Below are positions 35,526 through 44,190 of a stretch of DNA of 64,000 nt, piece by piece. The position numbers were made by a program, and so were the translations under genes. The stretch spans positions 1 to 64,000 of the forward strand of contig NZ_REGA01000010.1 in assembly GCF_003841505.1 (NCBI RefSeq). Reading direction: 5' to 3'. The notes below the pieces were generated by a model, which worked only from the letters and a program-made list of their open reading frames with translations, had not been told where the DNA came from and searched no databases. This stretch comes from Natrarchaeobius chitinivorans. Its GTDB lineage: Archaea > Halobacteriota > Halobacteria > Halobacteriales > Natrialbaceae. Numbering within the stretch: the first letter of the stretch is position 1; each line of letters opens with the position of its first letter.

Positions 35526-38500
35526 GCGTTTACCCCCACTGAAAGCGTCTCGTGAACGCCACAGATCTGATAGTCGTCGGGGTCGCCACCGTTCGAATCG
35601 AGGTAGCCCGAGAGGGCCTCCTCGGCCTCCCGTTTGGTCGTTCCCGCCTCGGGCAGGTCGAGGTCGACTCGAGTCAGGTCGTCAGTCCGCGCGACCACGT
35701 AGTTCGGATCGCCCACGGTGACGCTGGCGTCGACGCCGGTCGGTCCCGTCTCCGTTTCGTCGACCGCGAATCGCTCCTCGCCAGTCGTCCGGAGCGCCCC
35801 GCGAGCCACGGCGCTGACCGATGCGAGACAGGCTGCCGTACTCTGGGGCATTCCGACCGGATCGAGGTGAATCGGGTCGAACCCGTCGGCCTGGTCGTCG
35901 ATCACCGCCGTCTCGTACTCTAAGACGTCGCCCCCGAGCAGATCCTCGTCGTCCTCACCTCCCCAGCCGAACCCGGTGTTCGAGAGGTGTGTTCCTGCTT
36001 CGTAGCGTTCGAACTCCGGTCCTTCCAGCTTTTCGTCGTCGCTCAGATCGAAGTACTCGCCGCGAGCGAACTGTTCTCTGGTCGCCTCGGAGGGATCCTC
36101 GTCGGCGTCGCCGACCGAGGCGTCGACGATCTCGAACCGGTCGTACTCGGCCGGGGACGAGCCCTCGTACTCTTCGATTGTGATGCCGAGTGGTGCCACC
36201 GTCTGTCGGACGCTACACTGGCCGAGCGGGTGGGCGAGGACCTCCCCCTCTCGGGACTCGACCTGTCGAAGCGTCACGACGGAATCGCCGTCTTCGGGCC
36301 GCTGTGCGCTCCAGTTGCGTTCGTCGCCGAGCGCGTCGACGACCTTCCCGAAGACGTCTGCCGGGGGTAACCCGTCGGCGGATTCCGACTCGCCGAACTC
36401 CTCGTCGACGGAGATTTCGAACTCGATCGGCCAGATCTCGAACGTCGCGTCGCCGGTAACGTGCCACGGTCCCGGCCCCGCGAGGGTCCCGTCGACGTCG
36501 ACGGCCATGATCGTCGAACCGCCACGCATCAGGGCGAACCCGGCGTAGAAGTCGGCGATCAGCTCGAAGGGATCGAACCGGAACAGGGTGTCGAATCCCA
36601 TGTCGCCTTCGAAGGAAAATCCGCCCGCGGCGGCGTAGACCTCGACGCTCGCTCCGACCTGGACGGTGTTTGCGGTGACGGCGAAGTACCCTTCCCAGCG
36701 AATCCGCGGGTTGCCGGGCCCGAGCGTCAGCGCGATACGGCGCAACTCCGGGAAGTCTTCCGGCGGATCGTATCGGGGGTTGAAGCCACCGACCGAGAGG
36801 ACGAACTCGGGGTCACCGCCCCAGCCGGTCTTCATCGCCATGTCGCCCGTGAGGGTGTACGCGAGTATCCGGGAGTCGTACAGCGACGCCGCGGCGCTGG
36901 CCTGTTGCTCCCCGATGTCGATGGCCCCGATGACGTCCATGTTGAAGACGACGATACCCACCTCCTCGTGTGGTAGACCGGCGTGGACCCGCCCGAGGAT
37001 GGCGACGCGGATGGGATCGGGCAGTTCCAGCAGGACGCCGAGGCTCGCCGACAGCATCGTCGGCGTTCCCCAGGCAAGCTTGCCCATCGGCCCGAAAACG
37101 TGGTTGCCGGCGGCGACCGGGAACCCGTTCCGGAGGTCGCTGATGATCTGGGGCGCGTTCCGGACCGGGTCGTCCGGGAACATGATCGAGCTGACCGTCC
37201 CGTCGCTGACGCCGGCAACGAGGTAGTCGACGTCCATCGTCCGGTTGATGCCGAGCAAACCGCCGACGCCGTTGAGCGTAAAGCCGAACCCGAGCTGGAC
37301 CGGCGGGAACTCCCCGGAGATGATCAAAAGCAGCGAGAACCCGTCTCGCCCGCCGGGAAGTTGCGTCGTCAGCAGACCGACCGCGCTCAGTGTTAGCTCA
37401 CCGACCTGCAACTGGAGGACGCCGGCGTACCGCTCGTTCTCGTGGTCGAACTCCAGGTAACCACCGCCGACGACGGCACTGGCGTCGACCGAGAGGCCCG
37501 CGCCGTCCGGTGGCTTGAAGCCCAGATCGACGTCGAGAGGGCCGAGGTTGCCGTCGTTGCCTTCCGGGAACGCGATCTCGGCCTCGAGGCCGATACCTTC
37601 GACGGTCGCATCGATCGGGCCGAGCGAGACCTGCGGGTTCGCGGCGACCTGGACCGGAACTGTCACCGTCTCGCCCGACGTGTCCGGTTTCGCAGCGAGG
37701 TGGAGGGTGTCGACGGTGAGGACGTCCGCGACGTTCAGGCCCACCGGGAGGTCAGTGTCCAGGCCCGATCCACCACCCTGGAAGTACAGACCGCGCTCGG
37801 TACTCCAACCCAGTCCGGCATCGAAGTCGATGCCGACGCCGTCTTCGGGAAGGACGTGTTTGATGAAGGAGTCGCCGTCGCCCGGAGCGACGACGAGTGA
37901 TGAATCGCGTGCGTACGCGGTGGTGTCCGATTCGACTGCGGTGGCCGTGGCGGTTGTGGCGCTCTCGATGCCGAGTTGGCCGACTTCGAATCGCGTTCCT
38001 TCGTTGGCACCCACGACGAGCGCCGATTCTGTCCCATCAGTCGACTGTTTCTCCAGTCCCACCGTTGCCGAGAGCGCGGGTTCGTCGTCTGCGTCCAGGG
38101 GTTCGATCCCGTCGGGTGTCAACAGCGATGGCGGCGTCGATCCTCCGAGATCGACCTGAACCACCCAGTTGCCGAACGGGACGTCAGTTCCGGCCTCGCC
38201 ACTCGTCGAGAGCAGCAAGGCGATGCCGTCTTCGGTCAATGTGAACGCGATCTGAACTCGTAGCGTGGTATCCTCGCTGATGGGAACCGACACCAGAAGC
38301 GTCGGCGAGCAGCGTGCGTCTACCCCGTCGTCCGCTTCGTCGAGGTCCGTCGGTTCGGCCCCGACGGAGACGTACAACCCCATCCAGTTTGCAACCGCGG
38401 CGAGCCACTCGATTCCGTAGACGGTGATCGAGTCGAACTCGTTCTCGGAGAGGTCCGCTCCAGTGACGTATTCCTCGCGCAGCGCCTCGACGGGATCCTC

Positions 38501-39043
38501 GAGTAGCGATCCGATCTGCTCGAGGTTTAGTTCGACGTCTCCGTCTCCACCAGCGTCGTACGGATGGGGGTATCGGGGTATCGCGTCCTCGTCCGGCAGA
38601 TCCGGTTGGGAGACGCTGAAGACGCCGAGGAGCGTCGCCACGAAAAACCCACTGGGTCTTTGGCGCTGAACGTAGACGACGGTCAGGTACTCGACGAGGT
38701 GGGGGACGACGTCCTCTGCGTCCACGAATGCGCTGTCGTCTTCGATCTGCTCTATCGTCTCGAAGACGTCACGGGCCGAACCGAGCGCGGTCGCGACCGC
38801 ACCGAGCGAGTCCGATTCGCCCCCGCCGACCGAGTCGTCCAGGGCCTCTATCGCCCCCTCGAGGGGAGAAAGCGAGGATTGTACCGTCCCGATCTGGGAT
38901 TCGGTGACCTCGACGCCGATTGCCTGAAAAATCGATACCAGCTCCTCGCGCCCTGCGGGCGTGTCCTTCGTGGCGAGGACGAGCGGCTGGAAGAACACCT
39001 CGAGTTCGTCCGTCAGTCGGTCCAAAACCGTCGGCGAACTCAT
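35522..39043 (-). CDS. Large DUF6603-like protein, 1173 residues
   Basis: Single frame of 1173 residues; ATG at 39043 overlaps the upstream stop (ATGA) and the stop overlaps the next ATG. The central part, about residues 560-870, resembles the DUF6603 family: GFGFTLNGVGGLLGINRTMD, then FPVAAGNHVFGPMGKLAWG and a LLELPDPIRVAILGRVHA segment. The region is glycine-rich with alternating hydrophobic residues, as in long beta-solenoid or barrel-like proteins. The N-terminal half (about 150-560) also alternates acidic and beta-strand-like segments. No signal peptide is visible (starts MSSPTVLDRLTDEL), and no catalytic motif was recognised. Family recognition is from memory of the motif; a profile search would settle it. 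Confidence 0.84.
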   Translation of the reverse strand: MSSPTVLDRLTDELEVFFQPLVLATKDTPAGREELVSIFQAIGVEVTESQIGTVQSSLSPLEGAIEALDDSVGGGESDSLGAVATALGSARDVFETIEQIEDDSAFVDAEDVVPHLVEYLTVVYVQRQRPSGFFVATLLGVFSVSQPDLPDEDAIPRYPHPYDAGGDGDVELNLEQIGSLLEDPVEALREEYVTGADLSENEFDSITVYGIEWLAAVANWMGLYVSVGAEPTDLDEADDGVDARCSPTLLVSVPISEDTTLRVQIAFTLTEDGIALLLSTSGEAGTDVPFGNWVVQVDLGGSTPPSLLTPDGIEPLDADDEPALSATVGLEKQSTDGTESALVVGANEGTRFEVGQLGIESATTATATAVESDTTAYARDSSLVVAPGDGDSFIKHVLPEDGVGIDFDAGLGWSTERGLYFQGGGSGLDTDLPVGLNVADVLTVDTLHLAAKPDTSGETVTVPVQVAANPQVSLGPIDATVEGIGLEAEIAFPEGNDGNLGPLDVDLGFKPPDGAGLSVDASAVVGGGYLEFDHENERYAGVLQLQVGELTLSAVGLLTTQLPGGRDGFSLLLIISGEFPPVQLGFGFTLNGVGGLLGINRTMDVDYLVAGVSDGTVSSIMFPDDPVRNAPQIISDLRNGFPVAAGNHVFGPMGKLAWGTPTMLSASLGVLLELPDPIRVAILGRVHAGLPHEEVGIVVFNMDVIGAIDIGEQQASAAASLYDSRILAYTLTGDMAMKTGWGGDPEFVLSVGGFNPRYDPPEDFPELRRIALTLGPGNPRIRWEGYFAVTANTVQVGASVEVYAAAGGFSFEGDMGFDTLFRFDPFELIADFYAGFALMRGGSTIMAVDVDGTLAGPGPWHVTGDATFEIWPIEFEISVDEEFGESESADGLPPADVFGKVVDALGDERNWSAQRPEDGDSVVTLRQVESREGEVLAHPLGQCSVRQTVAPLGITIEEYEGSSPAEYDRFEIVDASVGDADEDPSEATREQFARGEYFDLSDDEKLEGPEFERYEAGTHLSNTGFGWGGEDDEDLLGGDVLEYETAVIDDQADGFDPIHLDPVGMPQSTAACLASVSAVARGALRTTGEERFAVDETETGPTGVDASVTVGDPNYVVARTDDLTRVDLDLPEAGTTKREAEEALSGYLDSNGGDPDDYQICGVHETLSVGVNA

Positions 39044-40275
39044 TCTGCGGTCCCCACTAGCGAGAACATATACAGCTCGTTGAGGTGCTCCCAGTATCCC
39101 TCGATGGTGTGGCGCGATCCGTAGCTGTGAGCGTCGAACGTCAGGGCCTCTTCGTCGACCGTGTCTATCGTTTCGACTTCACTCACGAGCGTGATATCGT
39201 GGTCTGCCGTACTCACCACCCGTCCGATGCTCATCCACGTCCCGACGTCATCGGGCGGATCGTGAATGTCGTCGAGATCGAGGATGTCACTCTTCACGGC
39301 GAGGATCGCGAAGCCGCCGTTTTCGACTGCATCGGACGCCTCCATCAGCGTCTGTTGGCTCCCGACCATGCTCTTCCCGACCCAGCTGACGTCCTCCATG
39401 GGGATGAGATCCCCAGTGAAACTGATCGACTGAATCGGGTTGTACCCTCCGAGATCCTCGTCCATCGTCAGTTCGTCGGACGCCGTCGCTTGCCGGAGCG
39501 TGGACAGGAACAGCCAATCCAGGTCGTCCAGGCGTACCAATCCCTCGCCCGGGATTCGTCTCTGTGGTGCGGGTAACGTGTGAAGGGTCTGCTGGCCGCG
39601 ATACACGTCTGACGTGCCGAGGAACCCGTTTGTCTCGTAGATCGACCGACAAATCTCCGCGAACCGGCGAGGGAATTTCGTGGCGATCACGAACCCGATC
39701 GCCGTGATCACACAGTACGGGGTATTCCCCTGGTCGAACTCGAACGCAGGATGGTCTTCGTCTTCCGGATCGAACGACTCGGTCACCATCGATTCGAGAC
39801 GGTCGACGATGTCCGAATGATCCAGGTGCCTCCATCCGCTGAACTCGTCGGAGTCGACGACGGTTTCACCGGCTTCGAATTCCTCGACGGCCGCCTCGAT
39901 GGGATCGACGTCGACGTCACTCTCGACGCTGTACTCGAACCAGACCTTCAAATCTCCGTCGTCGGATTCGTGATTTCCAGCGTAGAATCCGTCGTAAACC
40001 GGACTGTCGATCGTGATCGAGACGCTTTCGGAGTCGTCGAAAAAGAAACTCTCCCCACCGACCTGGAGGGAAATCTCGATCTGGTCGTCGAAGTAGTAGT
40101 TTCGATCGAACGGGTCCGCCAGATCGAACGATATGTCGGTTCCGGTGACTCGAGTTTCGAGCAGGTACGGTTCGCGGACGGATGCACCGTCGATCCAGAC
40201 CGTCGCCTGACAAACCGAGGGCAGATCGACGGCGGTTTGGTTTATTTTGATCGTCGAAAACGAGAACTTGTTCAC
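39040..40275 (-). CDS. Putative papain-like cysteine peptidase with N-terminal beta domain
   Basis: 411 residues from GTG 40275. Residues about 1-130 look like a beta-sandwich (alternating strands, few helices). The second half has a papain-type pattern: Gln182 followed six residues later by Cys188 in DQGNTPYCVITAIGF, the same Gln-to-Cys spacing as the oxyanion Gln and nucleophile of papain, at the start of a hydrophobic helix. A candidate His359 lies in TADHDITLV, and an Asp381 in TFDAHSYG could take the place of the papain Asn. Overall similarity to any named peptidase is low, so this is a fold proposal. It is the first large gene of the operon and could process or assemble the giant proteins. 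The stop overlaps the next ATG. Confidence 0.65.
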   Translation of the reverse strand: MNKFSFSTIKINQTAVDLPSVCQATVWIDGASVREPYLLETRVTGTDISFDLADPFDRNYYFDDQIEISLQVGGESFFFDDSESVSITIDSPVYDGFYAGNHESDDGDLKVWFEYSVESDVDVDPIEAAVEEFEAGETVVDSDEFSGWRHLDHSDIVDRLESMVTESFDPEDEDHPAFEFDQGNTPYCVITAIGFVIATKFPRRFAEICRSIYETNGFLGTSDVYRGQQTLHTLPAPQRRIPGEGLVRLDDLDWLFLSTLRQATASDELTMDEDLGGYNPIQSISFTGDLIPMEDVSWVGKSMVGSQQTLMEASDAVENGGFAILAVKSDILDLDDIHDPPDDVGTWMSIGRVVSTADHDITLVSEVETIDTVDEEALTFDAHSYGSRHTIEGYWEHLNELYMFSLVGTAE

Positions 40276-40382
40276 GGCCGGGACTCACCCTCACACACGT
40301 CGACTGACCCCGAACCTCGGTCGATACCACTGCGAGCAGGATTCCGTGACAGGCTCCAGCCGTCACCCACTTCACCTACCAT
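40272..40382 (-). CDS. 36-codon micro-ORF at the head of the giant-protein operon
   Basis: ATG at 40382 opens 36 codons (MVGEVGDGWSLSRNPARSGI...) ending in a TGA that overlaps the GTG of the papain-like gene (GTGA, 40272-40275), the same overlap used at all later junctions. A TATA box at 40412-40419 lies about 33 bases upstream. It may be a leader peptide that delivers ribosomes to the weak GTG start, or a small protein. Coding status is uncertain because it is short. Confidence 0.4.
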   Translation of the reverse strand: MVGEVGDGWSLSRNPARSGIDRGSGSVDVCEGESRP

Positions 40383-40411
40383 TTGAGATGCGCTCAGTTC
40401 TCAATCCGCTA

Positions 40412-40419
40412 TTATAAAT
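40412..40419 (-). promoter_or_regulatory. TATA box of the giant-protein operon
   Basis: The minus strand reads ATTTATAA, about 33 bases upstream of the micro-ORF ATG at 40382 and 140 bases upstream of the first large gene. It is the best promoter candidate for the whole 17.5-kb operon. A second A/T-rich box (40431-40443) may serve the divergent deoxyhypusine synthase gene. Confidence 0.5.
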
Positions 40420-40564
40420 GTATCGACGATCCAATATTATACCGTCGCTGCAGTATATTTTGCGTTCCTCTGCAAGTAAAAGTCTCTGCAGCTCCGGTAT
40501 CCGGACGTCACGTCGCCGGCCGAGAACTCGAATGATTCAAACCGCCGGGCGACCGCTAGCCGAT

Positions 40565-41539
40565 ATGGACGAGGATTCATCTCGAGACCACGTCGTCCCC
40601 GGCAGCGACGAACAACTGGAGACGGCGGACGTCCGCGGCTGTGACTTCCGCGGCGATGTCGGTCTCTCGGAACTGCTCGCGTCCTACGAGACGACGGGAT
40701 TTCAGGCGACCCACCTCGCGGAGGCGATCGACATCGCAGAGCAAATGAAAGAGGAAGAGGCGACGATCTACCTCACGCTAACGTCGAACATCGTCTCCTC
40801 CGGTCTGCGGGAGGTGGTCGCCTCCCTCGTTCGCGACGGCCACGTCGACGTCATCATCACGACGTCCGGATCGCTCACCGAGGACGTCATCAAGACGGCA
40901 AAACCGTTCAAGATGGGCGAGTGGGACGCCGACGAGGCGGTGCTTCGCGAACGCGGAATCAACAGACTCGGCAACATCTTCGTCCCCTCCGATCGGTACG
41001 TCTGGCTCGAGGAGTACCTGTACGACTTCTTCGACGATTTCTTCGCCGAGGAGTCGATCCGGACGCCGAGCGCGTTCGCCCGGGAACTCGGCGAGACGCT
41101 TTCGGACGAGGATTCGGTGTTGAAACAGGCGGCGGACAACGACGTCCCGGTGTACTGCCCGGCGCTGACGGACGCGGAGGTCGGGAACTTCCTCTACTAC
41201 TGGCGACAGGCGAACGACGGCGACGTCGGAATCGAGATCTTAGACGACTACGAGCGGCTCATCGAAGACGGGATGCTCGCCGATACGACGGGGCTCATCG
41301 CCGTCGGTGGCGGCGTTCCGAAACACCACGCCATCATGACGAATCTCTTTCGCGGCGGTGCGGACTACGCTATCTACATCTCGACGGGCATGGAGGGCGA
41401 CGGCTCGCTGTCGGGTGCCCCGCCGAACGAGGCGGTCTCGTGGGGCAAGATCAAGGCTGAGAACGGCACGAACTACACGCAGATCGAAGCCGAGGCGACG
41501 CTGGTCTTCCCGCTGCTCGTCGCGGAAGCGTTCAACTGA
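40565..41539 (+). CDS. Deoxyhypusine synthase family protein
   Basis: 324 residues from ATG 40565. The frame extends upstream with a basic stretch unlike haloarchaeal proteins, so the later start is preferred. Diagnostic segments are MKEEEATIYLTLTSNIVSSG, the NAD-binding ITTSGSLTEDVIK region, GGGVPKHHAIMTNLFRGGADYAIYI, and EAVSWGKIK with Lys295 in the position of the catalytic lysine that forms the enzyme-spermidine intermediate. The enzyme transfers a 4-aminobutyl group from spermidine to a lysine of translation factor aIF5A, the first step to hypusine; some archaeal lineages use agmatine instead. It is divergent from the giant-protein operon with a 180-base gap to the micro-ORF, and there is no obvious functional link. 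Confidence 0.9.
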   Translation: MDEDSSRDHVVPGSDEQLETADVRGCDFRGDVGLSELLASYETTGFQATHLAEAIDIAEQMKEEEATIYLTLTSNIVSSGLREVVASLVRDGHVDVIITTSGSLTEDVIKTAKPFKMGEWDADEAVLRERGINRLGNIFVPSDRYVWLEEYLYDFFDDFFAEESIRTPSAFARELGETLSDEDSVLKQAADNDVPVYCPALTDAEVGNFLYYWRQANDGDVGIEILDDYERLIEDGMLADTTGLIAVGGGVPKHHAIMTNLFRGGADYAIYISTGMEGDGSLSGAPPNEAVSWGKIKAENGTNYTQIEAEATLVFPLLVAEAFN

Positions 41540-41798
41540 CTTCCGTCCGGTGCAGAATCACCTTTTCGTCTGTGCCGTCCGAGTCGTTGAGTTGGCCGTG
41601 ACTATAACAACTATTAGATTAAACACTCGATTTGATACAGAGAGCGACAAATCCCCGCATTTATCCCGATAGTATGATCTACGAAAGGGTCGGAGAAGCG
41701 GTTTCTAATTACTAATTATTACTGCCCTAAGCACTCTGTGGCAGGATGTGACTGGTGGAAACAGTGGAAATGTTACGAAGACGAGATCGCCACGGACG

Positions 41799-41884
41799 CT
41801 ATAGTAGCCACTGCACGTCATCGCACTCGTGGTCGCCAGACGGATCAGTGACCAGTGTGTCAACCGGGACAGTTGCTACTATAG
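41799..41884. mobile_element. MITE-like 86-base element with 15-base terminal inverted repeats
   Basis: The left end CTATAGTAGCCACTG (41799-41813) matches the reverse complement of the right end (41870-41884) at 14 of 15 positions. The interior has no coding capacity. Size and ends fit a miniature element mobilised by a transposase elsewhere. I could not see a clear target-site duplication. Confidence 0.55.
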
Positions 41885-42248
41885 GTTCGTGGCAGCTCCC
41901 CCCTGAAAATACTCCATTCTATCCGCCACGATAACCAGAATACCTTTGATATATTATCATAATGTGGATATGGTACTATTTGGTTTCCGAGACGATGCAT
42001 CCTTCGAATGATAGGAAAAGTGATCACTGGTTTCGGTAACCGCGCGTAAGATACCCGTCCGCGTCGTTTGCGAAAGTCGGTAAACGATCGTGTGCCCTGT
42101 GGAAACCACCCGGCTCGACTTGAACAGATTTCTTGGTTTGATGGATACAGCCTACTGTGCCGGCTAGAGAACCGACTGAAACGATTCACACACCGGTCCC
42201 ACAGCCATCGTGCGATCAGGTGTATATTAGCGTGCAGTGGCTACTATA
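41800..42248. mobile_element. Degraded insertion sequence bounded by 18-base perfect inverted repeats
   Basis: TATAGTAGCCACTGCACG (41800-41817) is the exact reverse complement of 42231-42248. Between them a plus-strand frame (about 42068-42250) reads through the right repeat with a segment like a transposase C-terminus (WFDGYSLLCRLENRLKRF), but the upstream part has stops and no DDE motif. Interpretation: remnant of an IS whose 5' part is lost, with the MITE-like unit sharing its left end. The family is not assigned. Confidence 0.45.
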
Positions 42249-42742
42249 TTTCACGCTGCTTCGTGAGTTCTTCCCACGGATTCTGACGGCTTGATCTCCC
42301 ACTTCCACAATCATCGGTAGTTCGAGACCGAGTACTTGTCCTCGAGCATTCGAGGTACTACGGCAGGAGCACCGTCACAGCAAACATGACTTCCATTGGC
42401 AACTCGCGGATAACCTCTCAAACCCCTATTATACATATTCATTATCACATGTTGATGATTTCCCCCTCTTAACAGATATACCATATGAAGTGTAGGCCCC
42501 TAGGATCGTTATAGCCGGATTGCCTGGGTCCGCCATAGATTGTGCGTCGCTGGCCGTTCTACCGTCTATAGTATGGCTAATAGACGTTTTTAGACGATCG
42601 CCGTTTCGAACCAATTGACCCCGAGGAGGATCACTGCGTTTAGCAACAGCACTTGAGTGGAACGTCCTGATGGTCATTATAGCACTTCAGGAGTGTCCCC
42701 TGGCGTCGAAATGAACCCACAAACTACAGCAAAGGGTAGCTT

Positions 42743-43744
42743 TCAGCTTCGATTTTCGGCGATGCCGAGGAGATCAAACTCGATGCCGATGTCGGTATTG
42801 CGGGCCGTTTCGTAGACGACGTGGGCGGCGGCGACATCTTGGATGGCCAGTCCGGTCGAGTCGAAAACCGTCACGCCTGATTCCGCATTTCGACCGGGGT
42901 AATCGCCAACAATCAGCATACCAAGTTCGGCGGCAATGTCGGCATCAGTAATCGCACCCCCTGCGTAGGGAACGTTGATCTCTCCGGAGTGGGTACACTG
43001 GTCGTAGTCGTCAATCACCAACGTCGCCTCTTGGAGTAGGCTCGTCTGGAGTTCCTGTTTCCCGACTGCATCAGCTCCCATCGCGTTGATGTGCGTAGTC
43101 TCGCCAACGTCCTCGAGGTCGACAATCGGGTCGATCACTGGCGTAACTGTGGAGAGAACGTCACAGTGGCCAGCTTCGGCGATAGTGCCTGCGTGGACAT
43201 CGAACTCGTCTTCGAATGCATCGATAAACCGGGTGACACGTTCGTCGTCTTTATCAGCGACGACGACCTCTTGGATCGGACGTACTTCGCTGATCGCTTC
43301 GAGTTGTGTGTACGATTGAGCACCGGCCCCGACGAGACCGAGCGACTCGGCGTCCGGCACTGCTAGATGAGCGGTCGCGACTGCCGCTGCCGCACCGGTA
43401 CGCTGACGAGTTAATTCCGTTCCGTCGAGGATTGCACGGGGAAGCGCAGTCTCTGGATCCGAGTAGATCATCGTTCCCATGACCGTTGGCAACCCGTGTT
43501 TCTCGGGGTTGTCTGGATGAACGTTGACCCACTTCAGCCCGGCAGCATCCCATTCGCCGGTGTCGAGATACGCTGGCATTGACCGGAAGTCGCCGTTGTA
43601 CCGTTCGAAGTCGATATATGATTTCGCTGGCATCACTACCGCGTTGCGCTCGTACGCGGCAAACGCTGCCTCAACTGCTCGGACGACTTCCTCCGGTTGA
43701 GCGGCCGATTCGACATCTTCTCGGTTCAGTAATAGCGTGTGCAT
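42743..43744 (-). CDS. Ornithine cyclodeaminase / alanine dehydrogenase family protein
   Basis: 333 residues from ATG 43744; the frame extends further upstream but a TATA box at 43768-43776 sits about 28 bases before this ATG. The NAD-binding motif VGAGAQSYTQLEA is near residue 130-142, and the family's C-terminal motif FDSTGLAIQDVAAA near 300-313. A substrate-lysine position appears in GLKWVNVHPDNP (about 70-80). The family includes ornithine cyclodeaminase, archaeal alanine dehydrogenase, ketimine reductase and the ectoine-degradation protein EutC, so the substrate is open. It stands alone on its strand after a mobile-element region and just before the amidohydrolase island. Confidence 0.88.
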   Translation of the reverse strand: MHTLLLNREDVESAAQPEEVVRAVEAAFAAYERNAVVMPAKSYIDFERYNGDFRSMPAYLDTGEWDAAGLKWVNVHPDNPEKHGLPTVMGTMIYSDPETALPRAILDGTELTRQRTGAAAAVATAHLAVPDAESLGLVGAGAQSYTQLEAISEVRPIQEVVVADKDDERVTRFIDAFEDEFDVHAGTIAEAGHCDVLSTVTPVIDPIVDLEDVGETTHINAMGADAVGKQELQTSLLQEATLVIDDYDQCTHSGEINVPYAGGAITDADIAAELGMLIVGDYPGRNAESGVTVFDSTGLAIQDVAAAHVVYETARNTDIGIEFDLLGIAENRS

Positions 43745-44190
43745 ATTCCCGATTGTTTCGGGGATGGTATAATAAGTTCGACGGCGGCCACTCGTCTTAG
43801 AACCGTTGCGACGGCATCCATCTTTCAGCCTCGTGGTTTCGTGTGTGGAAACTTTATATAGGAGAAACAGATCGATTAGCGGGCTCGTTCCCAGTAGAAC
43901 CAATCGAGACCGGATCAACTCCCCATGTGTTAAGGTACCAATTCACACTTTATTGATGATCAAGCGCCGATCGAGAATTACGTCCGTACTCTTGTAATAT
44001 TGGTTCCGGTCGATTACCGTGATCGGTCGGAATCGGTGACGGTGACGAATATGTTCGCTTACGGCGAACTTTTTATATAATATTCAATCATCTCATCCGG
44101 GGACGGACCTCCCCAAACAATCGATCGGTCTACCTGTGCCGCGACGCATTCGAAGCCGATAGGCCTGACCGAGACGGCCCCTTCGGTTGT
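43745..44190. other. Intergenic region upstream of the cyclodeaminase-like gene
   Basis: 446 bases with no convincing gene. It holds the TATA box (43768-43776) of the minus-strand cyclodeaminase-like gene and a second A/T-rich stretch (44068-44090) with no adjacent plus-strand gene. Confidence 0.5.
43768..43776 (-). promoter_or_regulatory. TATA box for the cyclodeaminase-like gene
   Basis: Minus strand reads CTTATTATA about 28 bases upstream of the ATG at 43744, as expected for a leaderless haloarchaeal transcript. Confidence 0.5.

Larger units (their letters stand above)
41540..42742. other. 1.2-kb A/T-richer region with mobile-element remnants
   Basis: No intact gene. It contains an 86-base MITE-like element (41799-41884), an inverted third copy of its end (42231-42248) and scattered A/T-rich patches (41620-41730, 41925-41975, 42420-42490). 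Another inverted repeat (CGTCTA 42563-42568 with TAGACG 42581-42586, followed by five T) could be a plus-strand terminator. Confidence 0.55.

Noticed and set aside
22725-40275. Phage tail or contractile injection system
   Set aside because: No sheath, tube, spike, baseplate gp25-like, tape-measure or AAA ATPase gene can be recognised in the window.
39917-40375. Minus-strand 152-codon frame with a signal-peptide-like start
   Set aside because: Out of frame with the papain-like gene and overlapping its beta domain; only the first residues look like a signal peptide, the rest is basic and motif-free.
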